Source of the DNA: Kiritimatiellia bacterium
GTDB lineage: Bacteria; Verrucomicrobiota; Kiritimatiellia; RFP12; UBA1067
Direction: 5' to 3'
Length of the DNA: 64,000 nucleotides
Assembly: GCA_016296065.1 (NCBI GenBank)
Contig: JAEDKA010000010.1
Span: 1-64,000, forward strand
Of the stretch, positions 57,164 to 64,000 are shown piece after piece. The notes beneath the pieces are model-generated. The model was not told where the DNA came from. It worked only from the letters and a program-made list of their open reading frames with translations, and did no database searches. Every line of letters starts with the position of its first letter. The first letter of the stretch is position 1. A program made the translations under genes and the position numbers.

Positions 57164-57676
57164 CTACGCCCCTGCGCGGAGGCGCTTGACCTCTTTGATG
57201 AAATCCTTGTCGTTCGTGCGCACCGTTATGCGCGAGAGATCCCCGCTGAAGCGCGCCATGCGAAGGAAGTCGCACACAAGCCTGTCGGCGCGGTGCGCTC
57301 CCGTCCCGCCAGTGTACGTGACGCGCACGCGGCCATCAACGGACGAAGACGCGCGGTTTCCGTCGAGGACGATCCAAACGAAGTCCGCCGGATTCTCCGC
57401 AACGTGCGCCTTCGCCTGCGCAATTAGGTCCGCCCTGTCGCGCGCCTCCTTCTGCGCCCCGAGGATCATGTTCCATCCGTCGACTATTACGAGCTTCCCG
57501 TTGCTCGGAAGCGCCGCAAGGTCGCCTGCCGCCAGAAGCGCAAGGTCGAAGTGCGCGCGAAGCATCTCGTTCTCGGCGCGTAGCGCGCCGTTCTCGGATG
57601 CGGCCTTCGTGAGCGCCGTCTGAAGCTCCCTCACGCGCACCAGGCGCGCCGCCTCGATCATGTCCTGCGCCGTCAC
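57164..57676 (-). CDS. NYN/YacP-type nuclease domain protein
   Basis: 170 residues. A short coiled-coil-like N-terminus (ENGALRAENEMLRAH) precedes a PIN/NYN domain with KLVIVDGWNMI, WIVLDGN and TNDKDFIKE, the acidic residues that bind metal. YacP-like proteins act in RNA processing. GTG start at 57676 overlaps the prmC stop by four bases (GTGA), so translation is coupled. Confidence 0.7.
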   Translation of the reverse strand: MTAQDMIEAARLVRVRELQTALTKAASENGALRAENEMLRAHFDLALLAAGDLAALPSNGKLVIVDGWNMILGAQKEARDRADLIAQAKAHVAENPADFVWIVLDGNRASSSVDGRVRVTYTGGTGAHRADRLVCDFLRMARFSGDLSRITVRTNDKDFIKEVKRLRAGA

Positions 57677-58542
57677 GCCAGCACCCCCGACGCATAGCGG
57701 TCGTGTCCGGCGAAGTCCTTCTCGATCTTCACCTGCGAGAAGCCATAGTCCGCCATGAGCTTCGCGAGGGCCGGACCCTGCGCCTCGCCGATTTCAAAGA
57801 ACACAGCGCCGCCCGGCTTCAGGACGTTCAGCGCGTCGCCGAGATAGCGGTCGTAGAAGTCCAGCCCCGACACGCCGCCGTCGAGCGCAAGGCGCGGTTC
57901 GTAGTCCCTCACGCGCGTATCTAGCGTCTCGCAGACGGCGCTTTCGATGTATGGCGGATTCGACACGATGACGTCCACGCATTCCGGCTCGTCGAAGTCG
58001 TCAAGTCCGTCGGCAACCGCGAACTTCACCCTGCCGGAGAGTCCGCACCGCTCCGCGTTCTCCTTCGCCAGCGCTATCGCCTCCTCTGAAATGTCGGTTC
58101 CGAGAAACGCTGCCTCTCCGCCGAACTCCTGCGCGAGGGAAAGGATTATCGCGCCTGTTCCCGTGCCGACGTCGACGACGAGGGGCAGAGCCGAACGGCC
58201 GTCGGTCTGCATCCGCTTCAGATGCGCCAGCACCCGCGTGACGAGCTCCTCGGTCTCAGGCCGCGGTATGAGCGCGCGGCGGTCGCACTTGAGCGTGAGA
58301 TGGCGGAAATCCCACTCGCCTATCACATACTGGACAGGCTCGCCCTTGGCGAGGCGGGCAAGTCCGCGCCGCATCGCCTCAAGGTACTTCTCGCCCGCCT
58401 CCTTCTCGAGGTGCGCGGCAAGTGTGCCGCGTCCGGTCCTGAGAAGGCGCGCGGCAAGCAACTCCGCCGCAACCGCGGCGTCGGGCACTCCCTTAGATTC
58501 AAGGAATGCCGAAGACTTGGTGATTGTTTCCCGCCAGTCCAC
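57673..58542 (-). CDS. prmC: Peptide chain release factor glutamine methyltransferase
   Basis: 289 residues. The SAM-binding motif VVDVGTGTGAIILSLA and catalytic NPPY (in IVSNPPYIES) are those of PrmC/HemK, which methylates the GGQ glutamine of release factors. The N-terminal helical substrate-binding domain is present. No prfA is next to it. Contains a family D palindrome (58413-58431). Confidence 0.88.
   Translation of the reverse strand: MDWRETITKSSAFLESKGVPDAAVAAELLAARLLRTGRGTLAAHLEKEAGEKYLEAMRRGLARLAKGEPVQYVIGEWDFRHLTLKCDRRALIPRPETEELVTRVLAHLKRMQTDGRSALPLVVDVGTGTGAIILSLAQEFGGEAAFLGTDISEEAIALAKENAERCGLSGRVKFAVADGLDDFDEPECVDVIVSNPPYIESAVCETLDTRVRDYEPRLALDGGVSGLDFYDRYLGDALNVLKPGGAVFFEIGEAQGPALAKLMADYGFSQVKIEKDFAGHDRYASGVLA
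58413..58431. repeat. Family D palindrome in prmC
   Basis: GCGCGGCAAGTGTGCCGCG in the sequence for the N-terminal domain. Confidence 0.6.
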
Positions 58543-58576
58543 GGTTCAAAGGTTTAGACTTTTCAACCTTCCGACT

Positions 58577-58963
58577 TTAGAACGGCATGTCGTCGACTGC
58601 TCCGGGATCCTCCGGGAAGTCGGGCTCGGCAGGCGCGGGGACGGGCTCGGTCGAGGAGCCGTCGGCGTTGAGGACCTCGAGCTTGAGGCCTGTGAGGTCG
58701 GTGAAGTACTTGACCTGTCCCTGCGGATTCGTCCACTCGCGTCCGTCGATGGCGAAGCGAATCTTCGCGCGCTGGCCCTCTTTGACGGTGTCGAGAATGG
58801 AGGCGGAATCCTTCTTGAAGGTGAACGCGATGTGGTTGGGCCACTTCGACTCCGTGCCCACGTCGTCCGTCATCACTATGTCGCGCTTGGTGAATCCGCT
58901 CGCGAAAGTCTGTGTCGGGAGGATCTTCTCCACCACTCCCGTGTATTCGTATATAGCCGCCAT
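58577..58963 (-). CDS. DUF3127-type SSB-like protein
   Basis: 128 residues, OB-like pattern. YEYTGVVEKILPTQTFASGFTKRDIVMTDD and a flexible Pro/Glu tail ending in DDMPF, which mimics the acidic tail DDxIPF of single-strand DNA-binding proteins that recruits partners. Probably binds single-stranded DNA or replication proteins. ATG 58963 has AAGGAGC upstream. First gene of the operon with prmC and the NYN gene. Confidence 0.65.
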   Translation of the reverse strand: MAAIYEYTGVVEKILPTQTFASGFTKRDIVMTDDVGTESKWPNHIAFTFKKDSASILDTVKEGQRAKIRFAIDGREWTNPQGQVKYFTDLTGLKLEVLNADGSSTEPVPAPAEPDFPEDPGAVDDMPF

Positions 58964-58991
58964 TTTGTATGCTCCTTAAGTTTTGGGGAAT

Positions 58992-58997
58992 ATTATA
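58992..58997 (-). promoter_or_regulatory. Extended -10 for SSB-like/prmC/NYN operon
   Basis: TATGGTATAAT, about 28 bases before the ATG, leader with AAGGAGC. Confidence 0.6.
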
Positions 58998-59066
58998 CCA
59001 TATTATCGGCATGGTTCGTGGCTCGTAATTGGTGGAGACGCGGCAAATCCGCCGCCATGCCCAAGA

Positions 59067-59092
59067 GGGGGTCCGTCGCTCCGCGACGGACC
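59067..59092. repeat. Family B hairpin
   Basis: GGGGGTCCGTCGCTCCGCGACGGACC, the same sequence as at 148-173. Confidence 0.85.
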
Positions 59093-59135
59093 AGCTGAAG
59101 CGGCCAAGGCGGGATTCTCAGGTGCCCCGACATTG

Positions 59136-59161
59136 TTCCGTCGCGGAGCGACGGAACCCCC
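59136..59161. repeat. Family B hairpin, inverted, with compensatory changes
   Basis: TTCCGTCGC-GGA-GCGACGGAA followed by CCCCC. Relative to the other copies, the stem end changed on both arms (GG/CC to TT/AA), keeping the pairing. It faces the 59067 copy, as in a BIME. Confidence 0.8.
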
Positions 59162-59180
59162 TGCGAGAAGGCGGAACCCC

Positions 59181-60155
59181 CTACGAGAAGAGGGAGAAGA
59201 TCGCCTCGGGAAGGCCAGAGACATCCACGCGGTAGTCGGAGTCGAGCCGTCCGAGGCTCGCGATGGAGTCGTGGAATTCGTCGCCTTCGACAAAGCGCCT
59301 GTTGGCAGTCTCGCCCCACGCCTCGTCGTGCGCCTGCCTGCCGCTGAAGTCGTACTCCGACATCTGCACTGGACGCGGCGAGAGGCCAAGCCCGTGTTCG
59401 CGCGCCGCGCACGCCATCCAGTTGAGCGCAATGTCCGAAAGGCACCTGTCATCCTCGTACATCCCGCCCGCATCGCCGTGCACCCCGGGAAACCACATCT
59501 GGACGAAGTCCTCGGGCATTCCGCTGACGTAGTGCATCACGTCGAAGAGGATGCGCCGCTCGTTCGCGGCCATGGCGTGGCGCGCACACCTCACGATCGG
59601 CGCGACTTCGCCGTCGTGGCAGTTGCCGCGGATGTCGAGCGGAGCCGTCACCGCGTCCCAGAGTCCGAGAAACACGACTGGCGGCGACGGATGGCAGCCC
59701 GCGCGCTCGGCGAGCTCCGCAAGCGACTTCTTGTCCCCCTTCACGTACGCCTCGGCGATTTCCTTGGCGAGATCGACCTCGCGCGGAAGCCCCACCTCCG
59801 AAAGAAGCCAGCTGAGGACGTGCGCGCTGTATGCGCCGCGGCTGAAGCCGAACAGCCACACCTGCATCTCGCCTTCCTCCGGAGCGGCATTCGCCGCTCG
59901 CGTCGCGAGCCAGTCGTAGGAGTGTCCGATGGCGCGCGCAAGGTCCGACGCGAACGCGCCGCCCGTGAGCTTCACGTCGGGCGACGTGCCGGGTCCGCGT
60001 TCGTAGTTCGCGCGCGTCACGTACTGCACGTCGCCTCCGTCGATCACGTACGGACGCCCCTGCACGATCATGTCGTGGAGACGCCGCACGTTCGTCCCGC
60101 TTTCGTAGTCGTTCCAGGTTCCGTCGATCATCGCGACGAGATTGAGCTTCTTCAT
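59181..60155 (-). CDS. DUF2235 alpha/beta hydrolase (Tle1-like)
   Basis: 324 residues. MIDGTWNDYES, the nucleophile elbow FGFSRGAYSA and FLGLWDAVTAP match DUF2235, a lipase-like fold shared with the Tle1 phospholipase effectors. No signal peptide, so it is cytoplasmic or delivered by other means. No type VI secretion genes are in the window. ATG 60155 has AAGGAGG upstream and follows the lipoprotein gene by 15 bp. Confidence 0.75.
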   Translation of the reverse strand: MKKLNLVAMIDGTWNDYESGTNVRRLHDMIVQGRPYVIDGGDVQYVTRANYERGPGTSPDVKLTGGAFASDLARAIGHSYDWLATRAANAAPEEGEMQVWLFGFSRGAYSAHVLSWLLSEVGLPREVDLAKEIAEAYVKGDKKSLAELAERAGCHPSPPVVFLGLWDAVTAPLDIRGNCHDGEVAPIVRCARHAMAANERRILFDVMHYVSGMPEDFVQMWFPGVHGDAGGMYEDDRCLSDIALNWMACAAREHGLGLSPRPVQMSEYDFSGRQAHDEAWGETANRRFVEGDEFHDSIASLGRLDSDYRVDVSGLPEAIFSLFS

Positions 60156-60170
60156 CGTCCGAATCCTCCT

Positions 60171-60545
60171 TCAGAGGTCAAGCGACGCCGCGGCGGATGC
60201 GCCGCGCTCGTCGGGAAGGGCCTCGTAGCATTCCACATGGACCGGCACGCACACGCCGAGCGTCAGCACAGAGACGGGGACTGACCACCAGCATCCTGTT
60301 ATTTCGACGCGGCGGAAGCCATGCGTGTTCACCTTCCCGTCCGGGGAAGGCGCGAGACGGCAGCGCTGCTCGGGGCTCTCGCCCCACCACGCTCCGCCCC
60401 AGACCGTGTGGCAGAACCATTCGCTCGCGACCGGACGCGAAACCTTGTCCCCGTGCGAGTCGAGCTTTATCGAATAGCATCCCGCCTGGCCGAGCAGCGC
60501 AAGCGAGAGCGCGGCGGTCGCCGCCTTGGCAATGAATTTCTCCAT
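60171..60545 (-). CDS. Bor-like small lipoprotein
   Basis: 124 residues. Lipobox ALLGQAGC near residue 22. The C-terminal half (VSVLTLGVCVPVHVECYEA) resembles the second half of lambda Bor/Iss proteins (GFITLGIYTPLEARVYC), which confer serum resistance. The match is short. Family D palindrome at its 3' end (60188-60206). The -10 is six bases before ATG. Co-transcribed with the DUF2235 gene. Confidence 0.5.
   Translation of the reverse strand: MEKFIAKAATAALSLALLGQAGCYSIKLDSHGDKVSRPVASEWFCHTVWGGAWWGESPEQRCRLAPSPDGKVNTHGFRRVEITGCWWSVPVSVLTLGVCVPVHVECYEALPDERGASAAASLDL
60188..60206. repeat. Family D palindrome in lipoprotein gene
   Basis: GCCGCGGCGGATGCGCCGC type, encoding ERGASAAAS near the C-terminus. 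Confidence 0.6.
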
Positions 60546-60551
60546 GCGGTA

Positions 60552-60557
60552 ATTATA
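60552..60557 (-). promoter_or_regulatory. Extended -10 for the lipoprotein/DUF2235 pair
   Basis: TTTTTTGGTATAAT six bases before the ATG. Confidence 0.6.
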
Positions 60558-60583
60558 CCAAAAAAGGCGCCCGACCATCGGCG

Positions 60584-63500
60584 CTACTTCACCTCCGCGC
60601 CGTTGACGAGGTTGCCGTCGAAGACAAGGTTCGAGATCTCGAAGATGTCGTCGCGCCACACGAGGTCCTTGACGTTCTGCGCCTCGATGACGTTGTTCCT
60701 GAGCGTAACGCCGTCCGCATAGCTCTTGAGCTCCTCCTTCGTGCGCCCCTTGTCGTCGTGGTACTGCGACCACGACTGGACGCGGAAGAACGACCTGCAC
60801 TTCCCCTTGCATCCTTCGACGAGCACGTTAGCGTAGCGCTGCGGCGTGTCGGTGCGCATCTTGAGGTTGACCATGTTGCCGCATCCGTCCATCGTGCACG
60901 CGCGCATCGTGACGTTCGTCGCCGCCGGACACTCCGAGCCGAGCGTGAGGGCGCTGTGCGTCGGATGGCGGAACGTGCAGTTCTCGACGAGGACGTCCTG
61001 CGACGGACCGTTCCCCGGGAACTGCGCGTAGTCGTTCGCCCACGCGCCCTTTCCGCCCTTCACCACCACGCCGTCGTCGTTCACCGCAATGTCGACGTTG
61101 CGCACCGTGAAGCGACGGCACTTGTCGATGTCGATCGCGTCTGTCGACGGACCTTTGAGCTCCTTGCCCTCGGAGTCCTTCAGTATGTCGGCGACGATGG
61201 CGCAGTCATGCACCACGACGTCCTCGCAGTCGTAGTAGTGCGTCGTCCAGAACTTGGAGTTCTTGAACGTCACCCCCGACACGTCCACGTTCTTCGAGTG
61301 CGAGACGTAGAGGAGGCGCGGACGCATAAGAGTCTTGTTGAAGAACTTGGTTCCGTTCTTCCTCGCCTCGGCGCGTCCCTTCCAGAAGTCCTCCCACGTG
61401 TTCGCGCCGTGTCCGTCAATCACGCCCTCTCCGGAGATCCTGAATCCGTCGCACCGGTCCGCGTTCACGAGCGCGGGGTAGTAGTGACACGTCTCCCCCT
61501 CGATGCGCGTCTCGCACTGCGGATACCCCTCCGCCTCGTCCACGCCGAGAATCGTCGCGCCTTTCTCGAGGTGCAGGTTCACGCCGGGCTTGAAGAATAT
61601 CGCTCCGGTCCGGTACACGCCCGCCGTCAGCGTGAGAGTGCCTCCGCCATTCGCGGCAATCTCGTCGATGCGCTTCTGCAGCGGCCATCCCGCGAACATG
61701 ACTGCATCTCGCCTGTAGGCACGCACGTACTCGATCCACGCTTCGGGAGTCGTGATCTCGCCGGCCTTCGACCACGTGGCGCCCGCCCAGTAGGTGAAGT
61801 TCGGCTTCCTGAACGCGAGGACGCGGCAGTTCATGTGGTCCGTCATGACCTCGACGGACGACGGATCGGCGACGAAAATCGCCTCCATCGTCGAGCCGTT
61901 ATCCCCCTTCGGATCCTCGAAGAGCGAAACTAGCCCCGGCTCCTCGACGAGGACGCCCTTGTGGTCGCGCTTCGGCTCGAGGTCGATTCCGGGGCCTGCG
62001 CGGAAGTCGGCGCGGAAGCGCTCGGGATGCTCGAAGCTCACATCGTTGCGGAAGAACCTCTCGCCACGCTTCAGCGTCACGTGGCACGTCATCTTTCCCG
62101 CTGCGGAGAACGCAGGATAGACGAGCTCGAACTCGCAGTAGTCGTCGCCAGTGTGGATCACCCGGGAAGACTCCCAGTCCGGATACGTCTTCCATTCCCC
62201 GTCGCCCCAAAGGGCGATCCCGCCAAGTCCGCGCGACGCACCGATCGTGTAGTTGTCCAGGACTCCGCCGAACGGCTTCTCGTGCCAGTTCCCCGCGCCG
62301 GGCACGCCGTGCAGGAGCTTCGCCGCCGCGCCCGGCTCGCCCGGCATCTTGTTGAACACGTCCCATCCGGACCACTTGTGGTGCTCGCCCGGACCGTACG
62401 CGCGCATCCCGAACTTGTCGTTCTCCCAGCAGAAGTCGTTCTGCCGCTCCGGACACACCTCGGCGTTGCACACGCCCTTCGCGCCATCTCCGTCGAGAAG
62501 GCGAAACGCCACCGAGAGCGCCAGCGCCCCGTCAGCACCCGCCGTCCTGCGGAAGCGCACGCGCGTTATCCCGGGATTCGGCGAGTCGGCCTTTGTGCGC
62601 GGTTCGGCGATAGACTCCGTCTCCCATGCAACATCCGACGGTTCCGCGGTCAGCTCCATCCGCCGCGTCGCGCCCTTCGCGTCCTTCGCCTCTAGGACAA
62701 GTCTGTTCCCGTTCGCGACGGCCTTCGCAGATGTGTTCATGTTCCAGGTCACGACCGCGCCGGAGGCAAGTCCGGCGATGGAATCCGAAATCTTAAGTCC
62801 CTCTTTCCCAAGCGCAAACTCGCGCTTCACGTCCTTCGCCGAAGGGTAGAGCGGAGTGAGGTCAACGACCGCCGGATTTTCCCCGGATATCTTCGCGCGT
62901 CCCTTCACGTTCTGCTGCTTCCCGTCGATGACGAGCGTGCCGTGACCTTCCGTACCCAGCCTGAACAGCGACCACCTCGAGGAATCCTGGTTCTGGCTCC
63001 ACAGATTGATCGTCTTCATCTGCTCGATGCGGTTGTAGGCCTCGCATCCGAGATCGCAAGCCCAGCGCACGCCGGCGGCGTCAACGACGAACGATCCGCC
63101 GTCCATATGTCCGTGGCTCTCGGACGGGCATCCGCCCTTGACGCCGACGTACCAGTCGTCCGCACCGCGTCCGGAGCGCAGCACGGCTATCGGATTCACC
63201 CCGCCCATCACGCGGCAGAGCGCAGAGCTCTCCGTCGCGGCCTTCTGGGGAGGCGTCAGCCAGAGGAGCAGGAGCGGCTGCATCCTGCCGGTGCCGTATC
63301 CGGCGCGGACCAGCGCGCGCTCGTGCGCGTCGAGCGCATCGGTGCGGCGGAAGCGCCGCGCAAGGTACCAGCACGACGCGATCGGACGGCGCTTCGCGAA
63401 CGGATTCGTAAACGGATCGGAGTAGTTGAAGTAGAGTCCGGTCGGACCAGTCACGCTATCGAGGTAGTCTACCTGAGCGGCGAGTCCGTCCGTCGCGAAG

Positions 63501-64000
63501 AGCTCAGGCGCGCCATCCGCGAACTGCTTCTCCAGGACGTCGAGCGCAACTGCCGTGTAGTCCGTCGCGTACTCCCAGTATCCGGGGCCTTCCGGGAAGT
63601 TCCCGCCCGCGTACGCCTTCATCGCGTGGGGCAGTCCGCCGCGCGAGCGGAGAAGAATCGCCTCAGCAACCTCAGGATACTCGTCGCGCACCGCCGCCGC
63701 GCCGGCCGCGAGCCCGCCGTTGCAGACCTGGTTCCAGTTGTTGCCGCCCTTCACCCACCATCCGTCGGAGAGAGTCTTCCCGTCGCCAGTGGTGAGGCCC
63801 TTGAGGAGTATCGCGGACGACAGGGTGCGCCTGTCTTCGTCCGAGAGAAATCCGTCCAGCCAGTCGCGCGCGATCGCGACGGCGAGCGTCATCTCGCCGA
63901 CGTCTAGGAAGTGCGAAGGATTCCAGTCCGAGAACGCGCATACCGCCTTTGCCTCCGCAGCCGCACGCTCCGCATAGCGCCTGTCGCCCGTGTAGCGCCA
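60584..64000 (-). CDS. Polysaccharide lyase / DUF4861 / GH28 fusion (partial, runs off right edge)
   Basis: 1138 visible residues; the N-terminus lies beyond 64000, and the frame stays open to the edge (an internal ATG at 63892 is not the start). The first ~400 residues are heparinase II/III-like: AVCAFSDWNPSHFLDVGEM at 63850-63943, and SHGHMDGGSFVVDA with the catalytic His. Residues about 480-760 match DUF4861 (GIALWGDGEWKTYP, GMLDNYTIG-type blocks). The last ~350 are a GH28 right-handed beta-helix: GVIDGHGANTWED, STDAIDIDKC, NDDGVVVKGGKG. The combination suggests a multifunctional enzyme for a uronic-acid-rich polymer. DUF4861 and GH28 both occur in pectin loci. No signal peptide can be seen because the start is missing. 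Confidence 0.78.
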   Translation of the reverse strand, partial: WRYTGDRRYAERAAAEAKAVCAFSDWNPSHFLDVGEMTLAVAIARDWLDGFLSDEDRRTLSSAILLKGLTTGDGKTLSDGWWVKGGNNWNQVCNGGLAAGAAAVRDEYPEVAEAILLRSRGGLPHAMKAYAGGNFPEGPGYWEYATDYTAVALDVLEKQFADGAPELFATDGLAAQVDYLDSVTGPTGLYFNYSDPFTNPFAKRRPIASCWYLARRFRRTDALDAHERALVRAGYGTGRMQPLLLLWLTPPQKAATESSALCRVMGGVNPIAVLRSGRGADDWYVGVKGGCPSESHGHMDGGSFVVDAAGVRWACDLGCEAYNRIEQMKTINLWSQNQDSSRWSLFRLGTEGHGTLVIDGKQQNVKGRAKISGENPAVVDLTPLYPSAKDVKREFALGKEGLKISDSIAGLASGAVVTWNMNTSAKAVANGNRLVLEAKDAKGATRRMELTAEPSDVAWETESIAEPRTKADSPNPGITRVRFRRTAGADGALALSVAFRLLDGDGAKGVCNAEVCPERQNDFCWENDKFGMRAYGPGEHHKWSGWDVFNKMPGEPGAAAKLLHGVPGAGNWHEKPFGGVLDNYTIGASRGLGGIALWGDGEWKTYPDWESSRVIHTGDDYCEFELVYPAFSAAGKMTCHVTLKRGERFFRNDVSFEHPERFRADFRAGPGIDLEPKRDHKGVLVEEPGLVSLFEDPKGDNGSTMEAIFVADPSSVEVMTDHMNCRVLAFRKPNFTYWAGATWSKAGEITTPEAWIEYVRAYRRDAVMFAGWPLQKRIDEIAANGGGTLTLTAGVYRTGAIFFKPGVNLHLEKGATILGVDEAEGYPQCETRIEGETCHYYPALVNADRCDGFRISGEGVIDGHGANTWEDFWKGRAEARKNGTKFFNKTLMRPRLLYVSHSKNVDVSGVTFKNSKFWTTHYYDCEDVVVHDCAIVADILKDSEGKELKGPSTDAIDIDKCRRFTVRNVDIAVNDDGVVVKGGKGAWANDYAQFPGNGPSQDVLVENCTFRHPTHSALTLGSECPAATNVTMRACTMDGCGNMVNLKMRTDTPQRYANVLVEGCKGKCRSFFRVQSWSQYHDDKGRTKEELKSYADGVTLRNNVIEAQNVKDLVWRDDIFEISNLVFDGNLVNGAEVK

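Larger units (their letters stand above)
58998..59180. other. Intergenic region with family B elements
   Basis: No gene. It contains two inverted family B hairpins (59067-59092 and 59136-59161), a weak family C hairpin at 59034-59056, and a direct repeat GGAACCCCCTGCGAGAAG / GGAACCCCCTACGAGAAG (59154-59171, 59173-59190). Confidence 0.7.

Noticed and set aside
57036..57165. SRP (4.5S) RNA or 6S RNA
   Set aside because: The conserved SRP core (GGTCCGGAAGGAAGCAGCC type) is absent, and 6S features could not be established; kept only as an unassigned possible RNA.

Overview
The window is GC-rich (clearly above 60 % by eye) with dense coding, mostly on the minus strand. It looks like a chromosomal fragment of a gut or anaerobic member of the Verrucomicrobiota/Kiritimatiellota/Lentisphaerota group. 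That placement is an inference. It rests on the many secreted glycoside hydrolases, very large beta-helical 'autotransporter-repeat' proteins, an ExbB/ExbD/ExbD locus with a squalene-cyclase-repeat protein, a hydrogenase-related membrane complex, and dispersed short palindromes. No rRNA, tRNA, CRISPR array, transposase or prophage was seen.

Layout. (1) 1-27 kb is a polysaccharide-degradation region. On the minus strand, in transcription order, it holds an FAD-dependent oxidoreductase, an SGNH esterase, then GH51 -> GH2 -> GH43-like/GH2 lipoprotein -> LacZ-type GH2. These are followed by a 2229-residue beta-helical surface protein carrying a Cys-based phosphatase-like domain, a GH5 enzyme and a GltS-type transporter. 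A glycan-synthesis cluster (GT32, a 40-aa coupled ORF, an RgpF-like protein) lies at 24.6-27.2 kb. (2) 27.3-32.7 kb is housekeeping: an ECF sigma factor, EF-G, acyl carrier protein, FabG and GatB. (3) 33-41.3 kb has a secreted CocE-type hydrolase and, divergently, a six-gene complex resembling hyfBCEFGI. Its large subunit lacks the expected NiFe cysteine pairs, so it looks like an energy-converting hydrogenase-related (Ehr) complex. (4) 41.4-52.4 kb holds a sigma-like/membrane-protein pair, then a locus made of a TPR lipoprotein, a periplasmic protein, ExbB, two ExbDs, a GT4 and a membrane-anchored squalene-cyclase-repeat protein. (5) 52.5-60.6 kb is mixed housekeeping (family II pyrophosphatase, Gmk, FolP, PrmC, NYN nuclease, SSB-like protein) with a GH36-like enzyme and a DUF2235/Bor-like pair. 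(6) 60.6-64 kb is a polysaccharide lyase/DUF4861/GH28 fusion that runs off the right edge.

Two features cut across gene boundaries. First, many genes have a conserved extended -10 (T-rich, then TGGTATAAT) only 6-9 bp before the start codon, which predicts leaderless mRNAs. Genes with a longer gap have a clear Shine-Dalgarno. Second, at least four families of short palindromes, plus AT-rich heptamer-like tracts, are scattered between genes and inside reading frames. The most striking case is folP, which carries five GGGGACAGTCCCC palindromes, three of them at an exact 21-bp period that preserves the frame.

Protein families were assigned by eye from motifs; no database search was run.
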